In this document: positions 1-6,383 of the stretch, piece by piece
Layout: every line of letters begins with the position of its first letter
Numbering within the stretch: the first letter of the stretch is position 1
Source of the DNA: Xanthobacteraceae bacterium
GTDB lineage: Bacteria; Pseudomonadota; Alphaproteobacteria; Rhizobiales; Xanthobacteraceae
Assembly: GCA_030037105.1 (NCBI GenBank)
Contig: JASHRY010000207.1
Coordinates: 1 to 7,396 of the forward strand
Reading direction: 5' to 3'
Length of the DNA: 7,396 nucleotides
The notes under the pieces: generated by a model
Seen by the model: the letters and a program-made list of their open reading frames with translations, nothing else
Told to the model about the DNA's origin: nothing
The model's database searches: none
Made by a program: the position numbers and the translations under genes

Positions 1-152
1 CGGGTCAAGACCTGTTGCGGTGGATGCGGACGGAGGCGGGCAATGAGGCAGGCCACTTTGCTCGATCCGATGTCGAGCGCGGCAACGAGAGCGCTGCGCC
101 GCGGTGAGATCGGCTTCATCTTGGGAGTGAGGCCGTAATTGAGGGCGCTCAT
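1..152 (-). CDS. ftsA: Cell division protein FtsA, N-terminal fragment (cut by window edge)
   Basis: FtsA is an actin-like ATPase that tethers FtsZ to the inner membrane and recruits later divisome proteins. Only about 50 codons are visible, beginning MSALNYGLTPKMKP. The motif ALDIGSSKVACLIARL at about residues 25-40 is the phosphate-1 loop of the actin/Hsp70 ATPase fold and is typical of FtsA (DIGSSKV). The gene runs off the left edge, so the rest of the ATPase, the 1C domain and the C-terminal amphipathic helix cannot be seen. The start is the ATG at 152-150. It overlaps the ftsQ stop as ATGA and has a GGGAGG ribosome-binding site 6 nt upstream. Position after ftsQ is the standard dcw order, and ftsZ would be expected next, outside the window. 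An alternative ATG lies at codon 12 but lacks as good a Shine-Dalgarno sequence. Confidence 0.93.
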   Translation of the reverse strand, partial: MSALNYGLTPKMKPISPRRSALVAALDIGSSKVACLIARLRPHPPQQVLT

Positions 153-1141
153 GCCTCGCCTCCCTTTTTCTTTTTCTTGTCCTTGAGGGCATCGTCACGG
201 GCCTGCGCCGCCGCGTCGGACAGGCGCACGGTCACGCGGTCGGGCAGCCGCAGATCGACCGCCACGATGTCGCGCGACAAAAGCTTCTTGTCGCGGTCGA
301 GCGCGACCAGACGGTCGAGTGCTTGCTCGACGTTCGTTTCCGGTAGACGCACGTCGATGCCATTGTTGAGCCGCAGATTCCACCGCCGACCTGCTACCAG
401 AATCGAGGCGCGCAGCGCCGGTCGAATATCCGGATAGCGATCGATGAGGGCGAGGAAGCCCTTGGCTCGGTGCTGCGCGTCCCGTCCAACCACGAGCGGC
501 AGACCGACATAGCGCTCCTCAACGAACGGCTCGAGCACGGTGCCGTCTTCGGCGATGACGCTGAGACGGCCGTCCTTTTGCCACAGCGCGAAGGCCTGCC
601 GCTCGGTGATCGTAATCTGCAGGCGGTCCGGATAGAGCTTGAGCACGGCCGCATCGGCGATCCAGGGATTTGCCAACAGCCGCCTGCGCGCCGCGGCAGC
701 ATCGAGGAACAAGAGCGACGCGCGCCCGGTCACGCCTGCGGTCGTGAGAATCTGTTCGCGGCTGACTTCCTTGGCGCCGCTCAGCGAAATTGCCGCGATA
801 CGAAAGCCGAGCGCATTGGCAGCAGCGTCACGGGCATCCTTGGCCCATTCGACGACGGCGGCCACGTGGCCGCCGGCGACCGCGCCATATCCGAGCGTCG
901 CGGCGAGAAGGAGAATCGATCCGGCGGCGCCGAGGCCGGGCGGCAGGAGCCGTACCATCCGCAAGCCCCAACGCCGGATCCACCGACGATAGACGGTGGA
1001 CCATTGCTGGCGAAAGATGTCTCGGCGGCGCAAGCCAATAGTGATGCGCGGAGGGGCCGGCTCGCTAGGCGCGCCGCCCTCCTTCGCCGCGAAAGGTCCC
1101 GACCGAATCAGCGGTTGGTCGAGGCGTCCTCCACCATCCAT
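149..1141 (-). CDS. ftsQ: Cell division protein FtsQ
   Basis: FtsQ is a bitopic inner-membrane protein that links early and late divisome proteins by binding FtsB/FtsL. The 330-residue protein has a basic cytoplasmic N-terminus (residues 1-67, with Arg clusters such as RRWIRRWGLR). One membrane segment follows at about 68-90 (rich in Leu, Ala and Gly). A POTRA domain spans about 113-182: it starts FRIAAISLSGAKEVS, contains the NPWI segment at 158-161 and ends in LQITITERQ. The FtsQ beta domain covers about 184-305 (AEDGTVLEPF, then RWNLRLNNGIDVRLP). The tail is lysine-rich (KDKKKKKGGEA). The start is the ATG at 1141. It overlaps the end of ddl by 34 nt and has only a modest GAG-containing ribosome-binding site, so coupling to ddl is likely. 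The TGA overlaps the ftsA ATG. Length and domain order fit alphaproteobacterial FtsQ. Confidence 0.95.
   Translation of the reverse strand: MDGGGRLDQPLIRSGPFAAKEGGAPSEPAPPRITIGLRRRDIFRQQWSTVYRRWIRRWGLRMVRLLPPGLGAAGSILLLAATLGYGAVAGGHVAAVVEWAKDARDAAANALGFRIAAISLSGAKEVSREQILTTAGVTGRASLLFLDAAAARRRLLANPWIADAAVLKLYPDRLQITITERQAFALWQKDGRLSVIAEDGTVLEPFVEERYVGLPLVVGRDAQHRAKGFLALIDRYPDIRPALRASILVAGRRWNLRLNNGIDVRLPETNVEQALDRLVALDRDKKLLSRDIVAVDLRLPDRVTVRLSDAAAQARDDALKDKKKKKGGEA
159..164 (-). promoter_or_regulatory. Ribosome-binding site of ftsA
   Basis: On the minus strand GGGAGG lies 6 nt before the ftsA ATG. It is a strong Shine-Dalgarno match inside the last codons of ftsQ, just after its A-rich lysine codons. 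It supports the ATG at 152 as the ftsA start. Confidence 0.75.
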
Positions 1142-2022
1142 CGTACCAGCTCATCGAAGGTGATGCCCGCGTAAGCGGCAAGCTCGGGCACGAGCGAGGT
1201 CTCGGTCATGCCCGGCTGTGTATTGATCTCAAGACAAACCAGCTTTCCCGTTCCCCGATCGTCGTAACGAAAATCCGCGCGGCTCACGCCGCGGCAGCCA
1301 AGCGCGGTATGGGCAGCCAATGCGAGTCTGCGGACCTCCTGGTAAACATTTGGTAAAATTTGCGCCGGCAGGATGTGCCTGGAGCCGCCGGCCGCGTACT
1401 TCGCTTCGTAATCGTAGAACGGGGTCGCCGGCACGATCTCGATGACATCGAGGGCACGGTCGCCGAGCACGGCGCAGGTCAGTTCCTTGCCGGGAATATA
1501 TTGTTCGATCAGGACTTTCTCGCCGAACGGCCAGTCGTCGCGGTAAAGCTCTTGCGGCGGGTTGCGATGCCCCTCGGTGACAATAAAGACGCCGACGCTC
1601 GATCCTTCCGCAATGGGCTTGATCACGTAGGGCGGCGGCATGAGGTGCGTTTTCGCCGCCGCGAACCGCGATGCCACCATATCCTCTGCCACCGGAATGC
1701 CGGCGGCGCGGAACAGCGCCTTGGCGTAGAGCTTTTGCATCGCGAGCGCCGAAGCGAGTACGCCGGAATGGCTGTAGGGAATGCCGAGAACCTCCAGAAG
1801 GCCCTGCAGCGTGCCGTCCTCGCCGGGCCGGCCGTGCAGCACATTGAGGGCGACGTCGGGCTTGATCGCATCGAGCGCGGCCGCCACATCACGGCCGACG
1901 TCGATCGGCGTCACGCGATAGCCGAGACGGACGAGCGCAGCGGCGCAGGCTTTGCCCGAGCGCAGCGAGATTTCGCGCTCGGCCGACCAGCCTCCCATCA
2001 GGACGGCGACATGCTCGGTCAT
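1108..2022 (-). CDS. ddl: D-alanine--D-alanine ligase
   Basis: This ATP-grasp ligase joins two D-alanines in the cytoplasm to make the dipeptide that MurF adds to UDP-MurNAc-tripeptide. The 304-residue length is normal for DdlB-type enzymes. Visible motifs are GGWSAEREISLRSG (Glu15, first D-Ala binding), HGRPGEDG (63-70), the ATP-site strand YVIKPIAEGSSVGV (Ser141) and the omega loop FYDYEAKY (Tyr209). The catalytic Arg248 is in GVSRADF, and the metal-binding Glu265 and Asn267 are in LEINTQPGMTETS (Ser276). Tyr209 is the residue expected for D-Ala-D-Ala; VanA-type D-Ala-D-Lac ligases carry His there. The start is the ATG at 2022, with a weak Shine-Dalgarno sequence. A 130-bp gap separates it from murB, and its stop lies 34 nt inside ftsQ. 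Residue correspondences to E. coli DdlB were aligned by eye. Confidence 0.96.
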   Translation of the reverse strand: MTEHVAVLMGGWSAEREISLRSGKACAAALVRLGYRVTPIDVGRDVAAALDAIKPDVALNVLHGRPGEDGTLQGLLEVLGIPYSHSGVLASALAMQKLYAKALFRAAGIPVAEDMVASRFAAAKTHLMPPPYVIKPIAEGSSVGVFIVTEGHRNPPQELYRDDWPFGEKVLIEQYIPGKELTCAVLGDRALDVIEIVPATPFYDYEAKYAAGGSRHILPAQILPNVYQEVRRLALAAHTALGCRGVSRADFRYDDRGTGKLVCLEINTQPGMTETSLVPELAAYAGITFDELVRWMVEDASTNR

Positions 2023-2045
2023 GGCTCAGCCGGTGCCTCAGCCGG
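2022..2045. repeat. Two-copy 12-bp tandem repeat at the ddl start
   Basis: On the plus strand TGGCTCAGCCGG (2022-2033) is followed directly by TGCCTCAGCCGG (2034-2045), matching at 11 of 12 positions. The first copy shares one base with the ddl start codon. On the transcribed strand this puts two CCGGCTGAG units immediately ahead of the ATG, where a ribosome-binding site would normally be. It may simply be a small local duplication. Confidence 0.6.
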
Positions 2046-2105
2046 AATCGCTGATTCGCTTCGCTCCTAATAGAATCGACAAATGGCGAAAGGTCGAGAG
2101 TCTCA

Positions 2106-2141
2106 ATTCCGGGGCCGCGCGTTGCGCTCGCGCTCCGGAAT
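2106..2141 (-). repeat. Stem-loop in the murB-ddl gap
   Basis: On the minus strand this 36-nt element has outer arms ATTCCGG and CCGGAAT (7 bp) and inner arms GCGCG and CGCGC (5 bp). An asymmetric internal loop (A opposite GGCC) separates the two stems, and the apical loop is AGCGCAA. It lies about 12 nt after the murB stop and about 84 nt before the ddl start. No T-run follows on either strand, so it is not a standard intrinsic terminator. It could protect the 3' end of the murB message, mark a processing site, or be a REP-like repeat. A short palindrome, GAGAGTCTC (2096-2104), lies next to it. The rest of the 130-bp gap (2023-2152) holds no gene that can be recognised. Confidence 0.5.
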
Positions 2142-2152
2142 GGTGATGCGGG

Positions 2153-3070
2153 CTATCGTGCAACGCCGATCCGCTTGATTTCCCATTCCAGTTCGATGCC
2201 GGAATTTTCTCGCACGCGGCGGCGTACCGTTTCGCCCAGCGTCTCGATATCGGCGGCGGTGGCGGTGCCGAGATTGATCAAAAAATTGCAGTGCATTTGC
2301 GACACCTGCGCGCCGCCGATGCGCAAGCCGCGACAGCCGGCGGCGTCGATGAGCCGCCAAGCCTTGCCGCCCGGCGGATTGATGAACGTCGAGCCGCCGG
2401 TGCGGCTCTTGATCGGCTGCGTCGCCTCGCGCGCTTCGGTGATCTTGTCCATTTCCGCGGCGATGGCGGCGGGATCGCCGCGTTCGCCGCGAAACGTGGC
2501 TTGCGTGAAGATATAATCGTCCGGCGCGCCGCAATGCCGATAGGCATAGCCCATGTCGGAATTGCTCAAGGAGAGGGTGCGGCCTCGCCGATCGACGGCG
2601 CGCGCCGCGATGAGCGCGTCCTTGATCTCGCGGCCATAAGCGCCGCCGTTCATGCGCAGCGCGCCGCCGATGCCGCCGGGAATGCCGCGCAGGAACGACA
2701 GCCCGGCGATGCCTGCCTCCTGCGCCGCGCGCGCCACTTTGACATCGGGCACCGCGGCGCCGGCGCGCACCTCCAGGCCGTTAATCGCCACATCGTTGAA
2801 GCCGCGGCCAAGGCGGACAACCACGCCCGGCACGCCACCGTCGCGCACGATGAGATTGGAACCGAGCCCAATGACGGTTAGCGGAATTTCTGCCGCGAGA
2901 TTGGCAAGAAAATAGCTGAGGTCCCTCTCGTCCTCCGGCATGAACAACGCTTGCGCCGGGCCGCCGACGCGAAACCAGGTCAATTCGGCGAGCGGCTGGT
3001 TTGCCACGAGGCGGCCGCGCAGCGCCGGCAGCGCCGACCGCAGATCGGAAACGATATCGGGAAAGCTCAC
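2153..3070 (-). CDS. murB: UDP-N-acetylenolpyruvoylglucosamine reductase MurB
   Basis: MurB is the FAD- and NADPH-dependent cytoplasmic enzyme that reduces UDP-GlcNAc-enolpyruvate to UDP-MurNAc. From the chosen start the protein has 305 residues. FAD-binding motifs are [10 protein letters not shown] (30-39), [13 protein letters not shown] (67-79) and [20 protein letters not shown] (127-146). The substrate domain carries YAYRHCG with the expected Arg178. The proton donor Ser227 is in [10 protein letters not shown], and the catalytic Glu297 is in LEWEIKRIG. The YR-loop and split domain seen in E. coli-type MurB are not evident, which suggests the type II form. The start chosen is the GTG at 3070. 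It forms GTGA with the stop of the preceding gene and has a GGAGG site 7 nt upstream. A longer reading from the GTG at 3103 would add 11 Cys/Gly-rich residues and overlap the neighbour by 37 nt. Confidence 0.95.
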   Translation of the reverse strand: MSFPDIVSDLRSALPALRGRLVANQPLAELTWFRVGGPAQALFMPEDERDLSYFLANLAAEIPLTVIGLGSNLIVRDGGVPGVVVRLGRGFNDVAINGLEVRAGAAVPDVKVARAAQEAGIAGLSFLRGIPGGIGGALRMNGGAYGREIKDALIAARAVDRRGRTLSLSNSDMGYAYRHCGAPDDYIFTQATFRGERGDPAAIAAEMDKITEAREATQPIKSRTGGSTFINPPGGKAWRLIDAAGCRGLRIGGAQVSQMHCNFLINLGTATAADIETLGETVRRRVRENSGIELEWEIKRIGVAR

Positions 3071-3792
3071 GCAGCAGCCTCCGCCGCCACTGCATCGAGC
3101 CACGACGCCAGCACTTTTCGGCCGAGCTTAAGCGTCGCCGGACCGAACGTGCGCGCCTGGACGCGCAGCGCGCGCGGATCGATGCCAGCCTTGCCAAGTT
3201 CGACGGTGTGGCCGACGAGCCAGCTTTCGAAACGTGCCGGCTCCGTCTCCAGGTGAAATTGCAGCGCCAGTTGCAAGGGCGCGCGGAAAAACGCCTGTAC
3301 CGGGCAATGCGGCGTCGCGGCAAGCCGCTCGCACCCGGCCGGCAAGTCGCAATTGTCGCCATGCCAGTGCAGCACCGGCGTTGCGCCGAGCGGCGAGAGC
3401 ACCGATGACCGGCCGGCCGCGGTGAGCGTCAAGGGCGCCCAGCCGATCTCCTTGACCGGCCCCGGCGCCACGCGCGCGCCAAGCGCCGCGGCCATCATCT
3501 GCGCGCCGAGGCAGATGCCGAGGATCGGCTTGTTCGATTCGATGCGCGCGGCGATGGCGGCGATCTCGTCGGCGATGAACGGGTACGTCTCGCCCTCATA
3601 GACGCCGATCGGACCGCCGAGCACGATAACGAGATCGGGCGCGACGAGCGTCGCGATATCGCAGCGCTCGATTCCCGCATCGTGGTAGCGAATATCGTAG
3701 CCGCGCTCGGCAACAAGTGGCCCGAGCAGGCCGAGATCCTCAAAGGCCACGTGACGAACGGCAAGGCACGTCTTCGCCAACGTTTTCGTCAT
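3067..3792 (-). CDS. Stand-alone class I glutamine amidotransferase (GMP synthase GATase-like)
   Basis: Class I (triad) GATase domains hydrolyse glutamine and pass ammonia to a synthetase; some stand-alone members are peptidases or hydrolases. This protein has 241 residues and is a single domain. It starts with [15 protein letters not shown], continues with the oxyanion strand [18 protein letters not shown] (55-72) and the nucleophile elbow GICLGAQ (Cys94). Next come [11 protein letters not shown] and [10 protein letters not shown] (142-151), and finally LQFHLETEP, which supplies His180 and Glu182. The Cys-His-Glu triad is complete. The overall pattern resembles the PRK07053/GuaA-N type (COG0518) rather than the CobB/GatD type. 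No synthetase domain is fused to it. The ATG overlaps the murC stop (ATGA), has no good ribosome-binding site, and so probably depends on coupling. Its TGA overlaps the murB GTG. The family call is firm, but the substrate is unknown. Confidence 0.9.
   Translation of the reverse strand: MTKTLAKTCLAVRHVAFEDLGLLGPLVAERGYDIRYHDAGIERCDIATLVAPDLVIVLGGPIGVYEGETYPFIADEIAAIAARIESNKPILGICLGAQMMAAALGARVAPGPVKEIGWAPLTLTAAGRSSVLSPLGATPVLHWHGDNCDLPAGCERLAATPHCPVQAFFRAPLQLALQFHLETEPARFESWLVGHTVELGKAGIDPRALRVQARTFGPATLKLGRKVLASWLDAVAAEAAA
3078..3082 (-). promoter_or_regulatory. Ribosome-binding site that decides the murB start
   Basis: On the minus strand GGAGG lies 7 nt before the GTG at 3070, within the Ala-rich last codons of the amidotransferase gene. 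It favours the GTG at 3070 over the in-frame GTG at 3103. Confidence 0.7.
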
Positions 3793-5210
3793 GGCGCGAC
3801 CGAATCAGATTGCAGCCGCGCCAATTCGACCGGCAGCGCATAGGCCCATTGCGTGATCGAGCCGGCGCCGAGACACACGACATAGTCGCCCGGCTGCGCC
3901 ATTGCGGCGATGAGCGCGGCAAGCTTTTCCGGACCATCGAGCGCGACGACGTGCCGATGTCCGTGCGTGCGCAGGCCGCTCACCAGCGAGTCGCGGTCGG
4001 CGCCCGCGATCGGCGCTTCGCCGGCGGCATAGACGGGCGCGACAATCACCGCATCGGCGTCGTTGAAACAGGTGCAGAACTGCTCGAACAAGGCGTTGAG
4101 CCGGGTGAAGCGATGCGGCTGCACAACGGCGATCACCTGACCCTTGGTCGATTCGCGCGCTGCCTTGAGCACGGCGGCGATCTCGACCGGATGGTGGCCG
4201 TAATCGTCGATGATGGTGACCCCGTTCCACGTGCCGGTGCGGGTGAAGCGCCGCCGCACGCCGCCGAAATGAGCGAGTGCGTTCTTGATCACGTCGTCAC
4301 CGATGCCGAGCTCATGGGCGACGGCAATGGCGGCGGTGGCGTTGAGCGCGTTGTGCCGCCCCGGCATCGGCAAGGCGACGTTCCTGATCTCGTGCACGGA
4401 TTGCCCGGCGCGGTCGCGGAATACGACGGTGAACAGCGAAATGCCGCCGGCGTGCGAGACATCGACGAGCCGCACGTCGGCCTGCGGGTTTTCGCCATAG
4501 GTGACGAGGCGGTGATCCTCGATGCGGCCGACGAGGCTCTGCACCACCGAATGGTCCGTGCACATCACCGAGAAGCCGTAAAACGGCACGTTCTCGACGA
4601 AGGCGCGGAACGCCTCCTGCACCGCCTCGAAGCTCTTGAAGTAGTCGAGGTGCTCGGGGTCGACGTTGGTGACCACGGCGATATCGGCCGGCAGCCGCAG
4701 AAACGTGCCGTCCGATTCGTCGGCTTCGACCACCATCCACTCGCCGGCGCCGAGCCGCGCGTTGGTGCCGTAGGCGTTGATGATGCCGCCGTTGATCACG
4801 GTCGGATCGAAGCCGCCGGCGTCGAGCAGCGCCGCCACCATCGACGTGGTCGTGGTCTTGCCATGCGTGCCGGCAATGGCGACGCAGCTTTTCAGCCGCA
4901 TCAGCTCCGCCAGCATGTCGGCGCGGCGCACCACCGGCAGCCGGCGCGCGCGGGCGGCGACAAGCTCCGGGTTATCCGGCTTGATCGCCGAGGATACGAC
5001 CACGACCCTGGCACCGGCCAGATTTTCGGCCGCGTGCCCGATCGCGATCCTGACGCCCTCGTCGCGCAACCGCTTGACGTTGGCGCTCTCGGCCTGGTCG
5101 GAGCCCTGGACGGTATAGCCGAGATTGACCATCACCTCGGCGATGCCGCTCATGCCGATCCCGCCGATGCCGATGAAATGCACCGGGCCGATGTCGCGCG
5201 GCAATTTCAT
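3789..5210 (-). CDS. murC: UDP-N-acetylmuramate--L-alanine ligase MurC
   Basis: MurC is a cytoplasmic ATP-dependent Mur ligase that adds L-Ala to UDP-MurNAc, the first step of stem-peptide assembly. The protein has 473 residues, normal for the family. The N-terminal UDP-binding Rossmann domain carries [16 protein letters not shown] (11-26) and GSDQAES. The central ATPase has the P-loop [10 protein letters not shown] (113-122), the metal-binding [10 protein letters not shown] (162-171) and [10 protein letters not shown] (182-191). Later motifs are [14 protein letters not shown] (281-294), FGGVRRRF (315-322), [10 protein letters not shown] (335-344) and QPHRFTR (364-370). LGAGSITQW (447-455) lies near the C-terminus. 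The start is the ATG at 5210, which begins [14 protein letters not shown] and has GGAG 5 nt upstream. An in-frame ATG at 5258 would add 16 unlikely residues read through the inverted repeat in the gap. A 54-bp gap precedes the gene, and its stop overlaps the amidotransferase start. Confidence 0.97.
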   Translation of the reverse strand: MKLPRDIGPVHFIGIGGIGMSGIAEVMVNLGYTVQGSDQAESANVKRLRDEGVRIAIGHAAENLAGARVVVVSSAIKPDNPELVAARARRLPVVRRADMLAELMRLKSCVAIAGTHGKTTTTSMVAALLDAGGFDPTVINGGIINAYGTNARLGAGEWMVVEADESDGTFLRLPADIAVVTNVDPEHLDYFKSFEAVQEAFRAFVENVPFYGFSVMCTDHSVVQSLVGRIEDHRLVTYGENPQADVRLVDVSHAGGISLFTVVFRDRAGQSVHEIRNVALPMPGRHNALNATAAIAVAHELGIGDDVIKNALAHFGGVRRRFTRTGTWNGVTIIDDYGHHPVEIAAVLKAARESTKGQVIAVVQPHRFTRLNALFEQFCTCFNDADAVIVAPVYAAGEAPIAGADRDSLVSGLRTHGHRHVVALDGPEKLAALIAAMAQPGDYVVCLGAGSITQWAYALPVELARLQSDSVAP

Positions 5211-5215
5211 GGGCG

Positions 5216-5219
5216 CTCC
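5216..5219 (-). promoter_or_regulatory. Ribosome-binding site that decides the murC start
   Basis: On the minus strand GGAG lies 5 nt before the ATG at 5210. Together with the start of protein similarity at MKLPRDIG, it supports this ATG over the upstream in-frame ATG at 5258. Confidence 0.6.
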
Positions 5220-5238
5220 AGCATTCGCTCTCCCGCCA

Positions 5239-5253
5239 CCCCCACAAAGGGGG
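5239..5253. repeat. Short C5/G5 hairpin in the murG-murC gap
   Basis: On the plus strand CCCCC-ACAAA-GGGGG is a perfect 5-bp GC stem with a 5-nt loop. It sits in the middle of the 54-bp gap, 11 nt past the murG stop and about 28 nt before the murC start. On the transcribed strand it reads CCCCCTTTGTGGGGG, followed by GTGGCGGGAG and no T-run, so it does not look like an intrinsic terminator. From memory, similar CCCCCACAAAGGGGG cores occur as dispersed intergenic repeats in Bradyrhizobium-like genomes; this was not checked here. Confidence 0.5.
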
Positions 5254-5264
5254 AACATTGGTAT

Positions 5265-6383
5265 CTACTTGTTTGCGTCTTTCGCCGCCACCTTGAGCAG
5301 CAGATCGGCGAGCCGATCGGCGGCATCGAGCCTGCCCAAGGATTGTGCCGCCGCCGCCATGGCCGTGAGCCGCTGCGGCGCCGCCGCGAGCGCGGCGATC
5401 TCGGCGGCGAGCCACCGCGGGGTCAGCTCCTCCTGCACGAGTCGAAGTGCGCCGCCGGCTTTTTCGAGCATGCCGGCATTGGCAAATTGATCCTGATCGA
5501 TGGCGTGCGGCAATGGAACCAGGATCGAGGGGCGGCCGATCGCGGCGAGTTCGGCGACGGTCGAAGCGCCGGAGCGTGCCACGACCAAATGGCTCGCCGC
5601 CATGCGCGCCGGCAGATCGGGGAAAAACGCCGCAACTTCAACCGCGACGGAGAGCCTGGCATAAGCGTTGTGCACGCGGTCCAAATCCTCCGCCCGCGCT
5701 TGCTGAACGAGCGCGAGGCGTGCGCGCAAGCCGGCGTCGAGCAGGCCGATCGCGTCGGGAACCACATCGGCCATGATGCGTGCGCCCTGGCTGCCGCCAA
5801 AAACGAGGACTCGCAAAGAATCGCCCGACGCCGGGTACGGTGTCGCTGCGGCCGTGACAACCGCCGGTCGCACCGGATTGCCGGTCAGTGTCGCCTTGGC
5901 CGCCAGATCGGGCTCGCCGCGGAAGACATCGGGGAACGTGGTGGCGATTGCGCTCACGCCCGCCGCCAGCAGCCGATTGGCCCGTCCGAGGACGGCGTTG
6001 GCTTCGTGAATCAAGGTCGGCACGCCGCGCCAAGCCGCTGCCAGAAGCGGCGGAACGGTCGGATAGCCGCCGAAGCCGATTACCACCGCGGGCTTGAGCC
6101 CGCCAATTAGCAACCAGGCCTGGGCGAAGCCGAGGCCAAGCACGGCGGCGGTTCTCGCCAGAGCGAGCGGATTGCGCGCGCGCAGCGTCTCGCTGGCGAC
6201 GACGTGGACACGGTCATCTTTGAGTGTTCCGCCGTAGCGCGCGGCCCGCCGGTCGGTCGCGAGATGGACAACGACGCCGCGCTTTGCGAGCGCTGCCGCG
6301 AGCGCTTCGGCTGGGAACAAATGGCCGCCCGTACCGCCGGCCGCGACGAGCACCGGCCCCGGCGCCCGGTCCGGCTCCGGCAT
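5265..6383 (-). CDS. murG: Lipid II synthase MurG (undecaprenyl-PP-MurNAc-pentapeptide GlcNAc transferase)
   Basis: MurG is a GT-B (GT28) glycosyltransferase at the cytoplasmic face of the inner membrane. It transfers GlcNAc from UDP-GlcNAc to lipid I to make lipid II. The protein has 372 residues. The N-terminal acceptor domain shows AAGGTGGHLFPAEALA (14-29) with the conserved His21, GFGGYPTVPP (103-112) and HEANAVLGRANR (126-137). The linker GNPVR (168-172) leads to the donor domain, with FGGSQGAR (195-202), ARSGASTVAELAAIGRP (269-285, Glu278 for ribose contact) and PHAIDQDQFANA (292-303). The HEANA segment has Ala128 where most MurG proteins have Gln (HEQN). The ATG at 6383 shares one base with the ftsW TGA and has GGAG 7 nt upstream. 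Confidence 0.97.
   Translation of the reverse strand: MPEPDRAPGPVLVAAGGTGGHLFPAEALAAALAKRGVVVHLATDRRAARYGGTLKDDRVHVVASETLRARNPLALARTAAVLGLGFAQAWLLIGGLKPAVVIGFGGYPTVPPLLAAAWRGVPTLIHEANAVLGRANRLLAAGVSAIATTFPDVFRGEPDLAAKATLTGNPVRPAVVTAAATPYPASGDSLRVLVFGGSQGARIMADVVPDAIGLLDAGLRARLALVQQARAEDLDRVHNAYARLSVAVEVAAFFPDLPARMAASHLVVARSGASTVAELAAIGRPSILVPLPHAIDQDQFANAGMLEKAGGALRLVQEELTPRWLAAEIAALAAAPQRLTAMAAAAQSLGRLDAADRLADLLLKVAAKDANK

Noticed and set aside
1108..2022. Possible vancomycin-type D-Ala-D-Lac ligase
   Set aside because: The omega-loop residue is Tyr209 in FYDYEAKY, which is the D-Ala-D-Ala form, and the dcw context is housekeeping.
2067..2097. Possible promoter in the murB-ddl gap (TCGACC and TATTAG on the minus strand)
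   Set aside because: The spacing of 19 nt is long and the -10 match is weak. Without transcript data it cannot be told from chance.
470..2881. Other plus-strand open frames over ftsQ, ddl and murB (470-1174, 1360-2070, 2291-2881)
   Set aside because: They lie opposite well-supported genes, are Arg/Ala-rich, show no known motif, and are explained by codon bias.
3071..3103. Longer murB start at the GTG at 3103
   Set aside because: It adds [11 protein letters not shown] with no family similarity and increases the overlap. The GTG at 3070 has a GGAGG site and a GTGA junction.
3067..3792. Amidotransferase as a GatD-like partner of a MurT-like ligase
   Set aside because: The sequence is of the GuaA-N/PRK07053 type with a full Cys-His-Glu triad, unlike CobB-type GatD. 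The only Mur ligase next to it is an ordinary MurC with no sign of MurT features.
5211..5258. Longer murC start at the ATG at 5258
   Set aside because: It adds 16 residues (Gly/Cys-rich) read through the intergenic hairpin. Family similarity begins at MKLPRDIG, and a GGAG site precedes the ATG at 5210.
3717..6110. A 797-codon open frame on the plus strand antisense to murC and murG
   Set aside because: It crosses two firmly identified genes and the gap between them. The predicted protein is His/Arg/Asp/Gly-rich without recognisable domains. Antisense frames without stops are common in GC-rich genes because of third-position GC bias.
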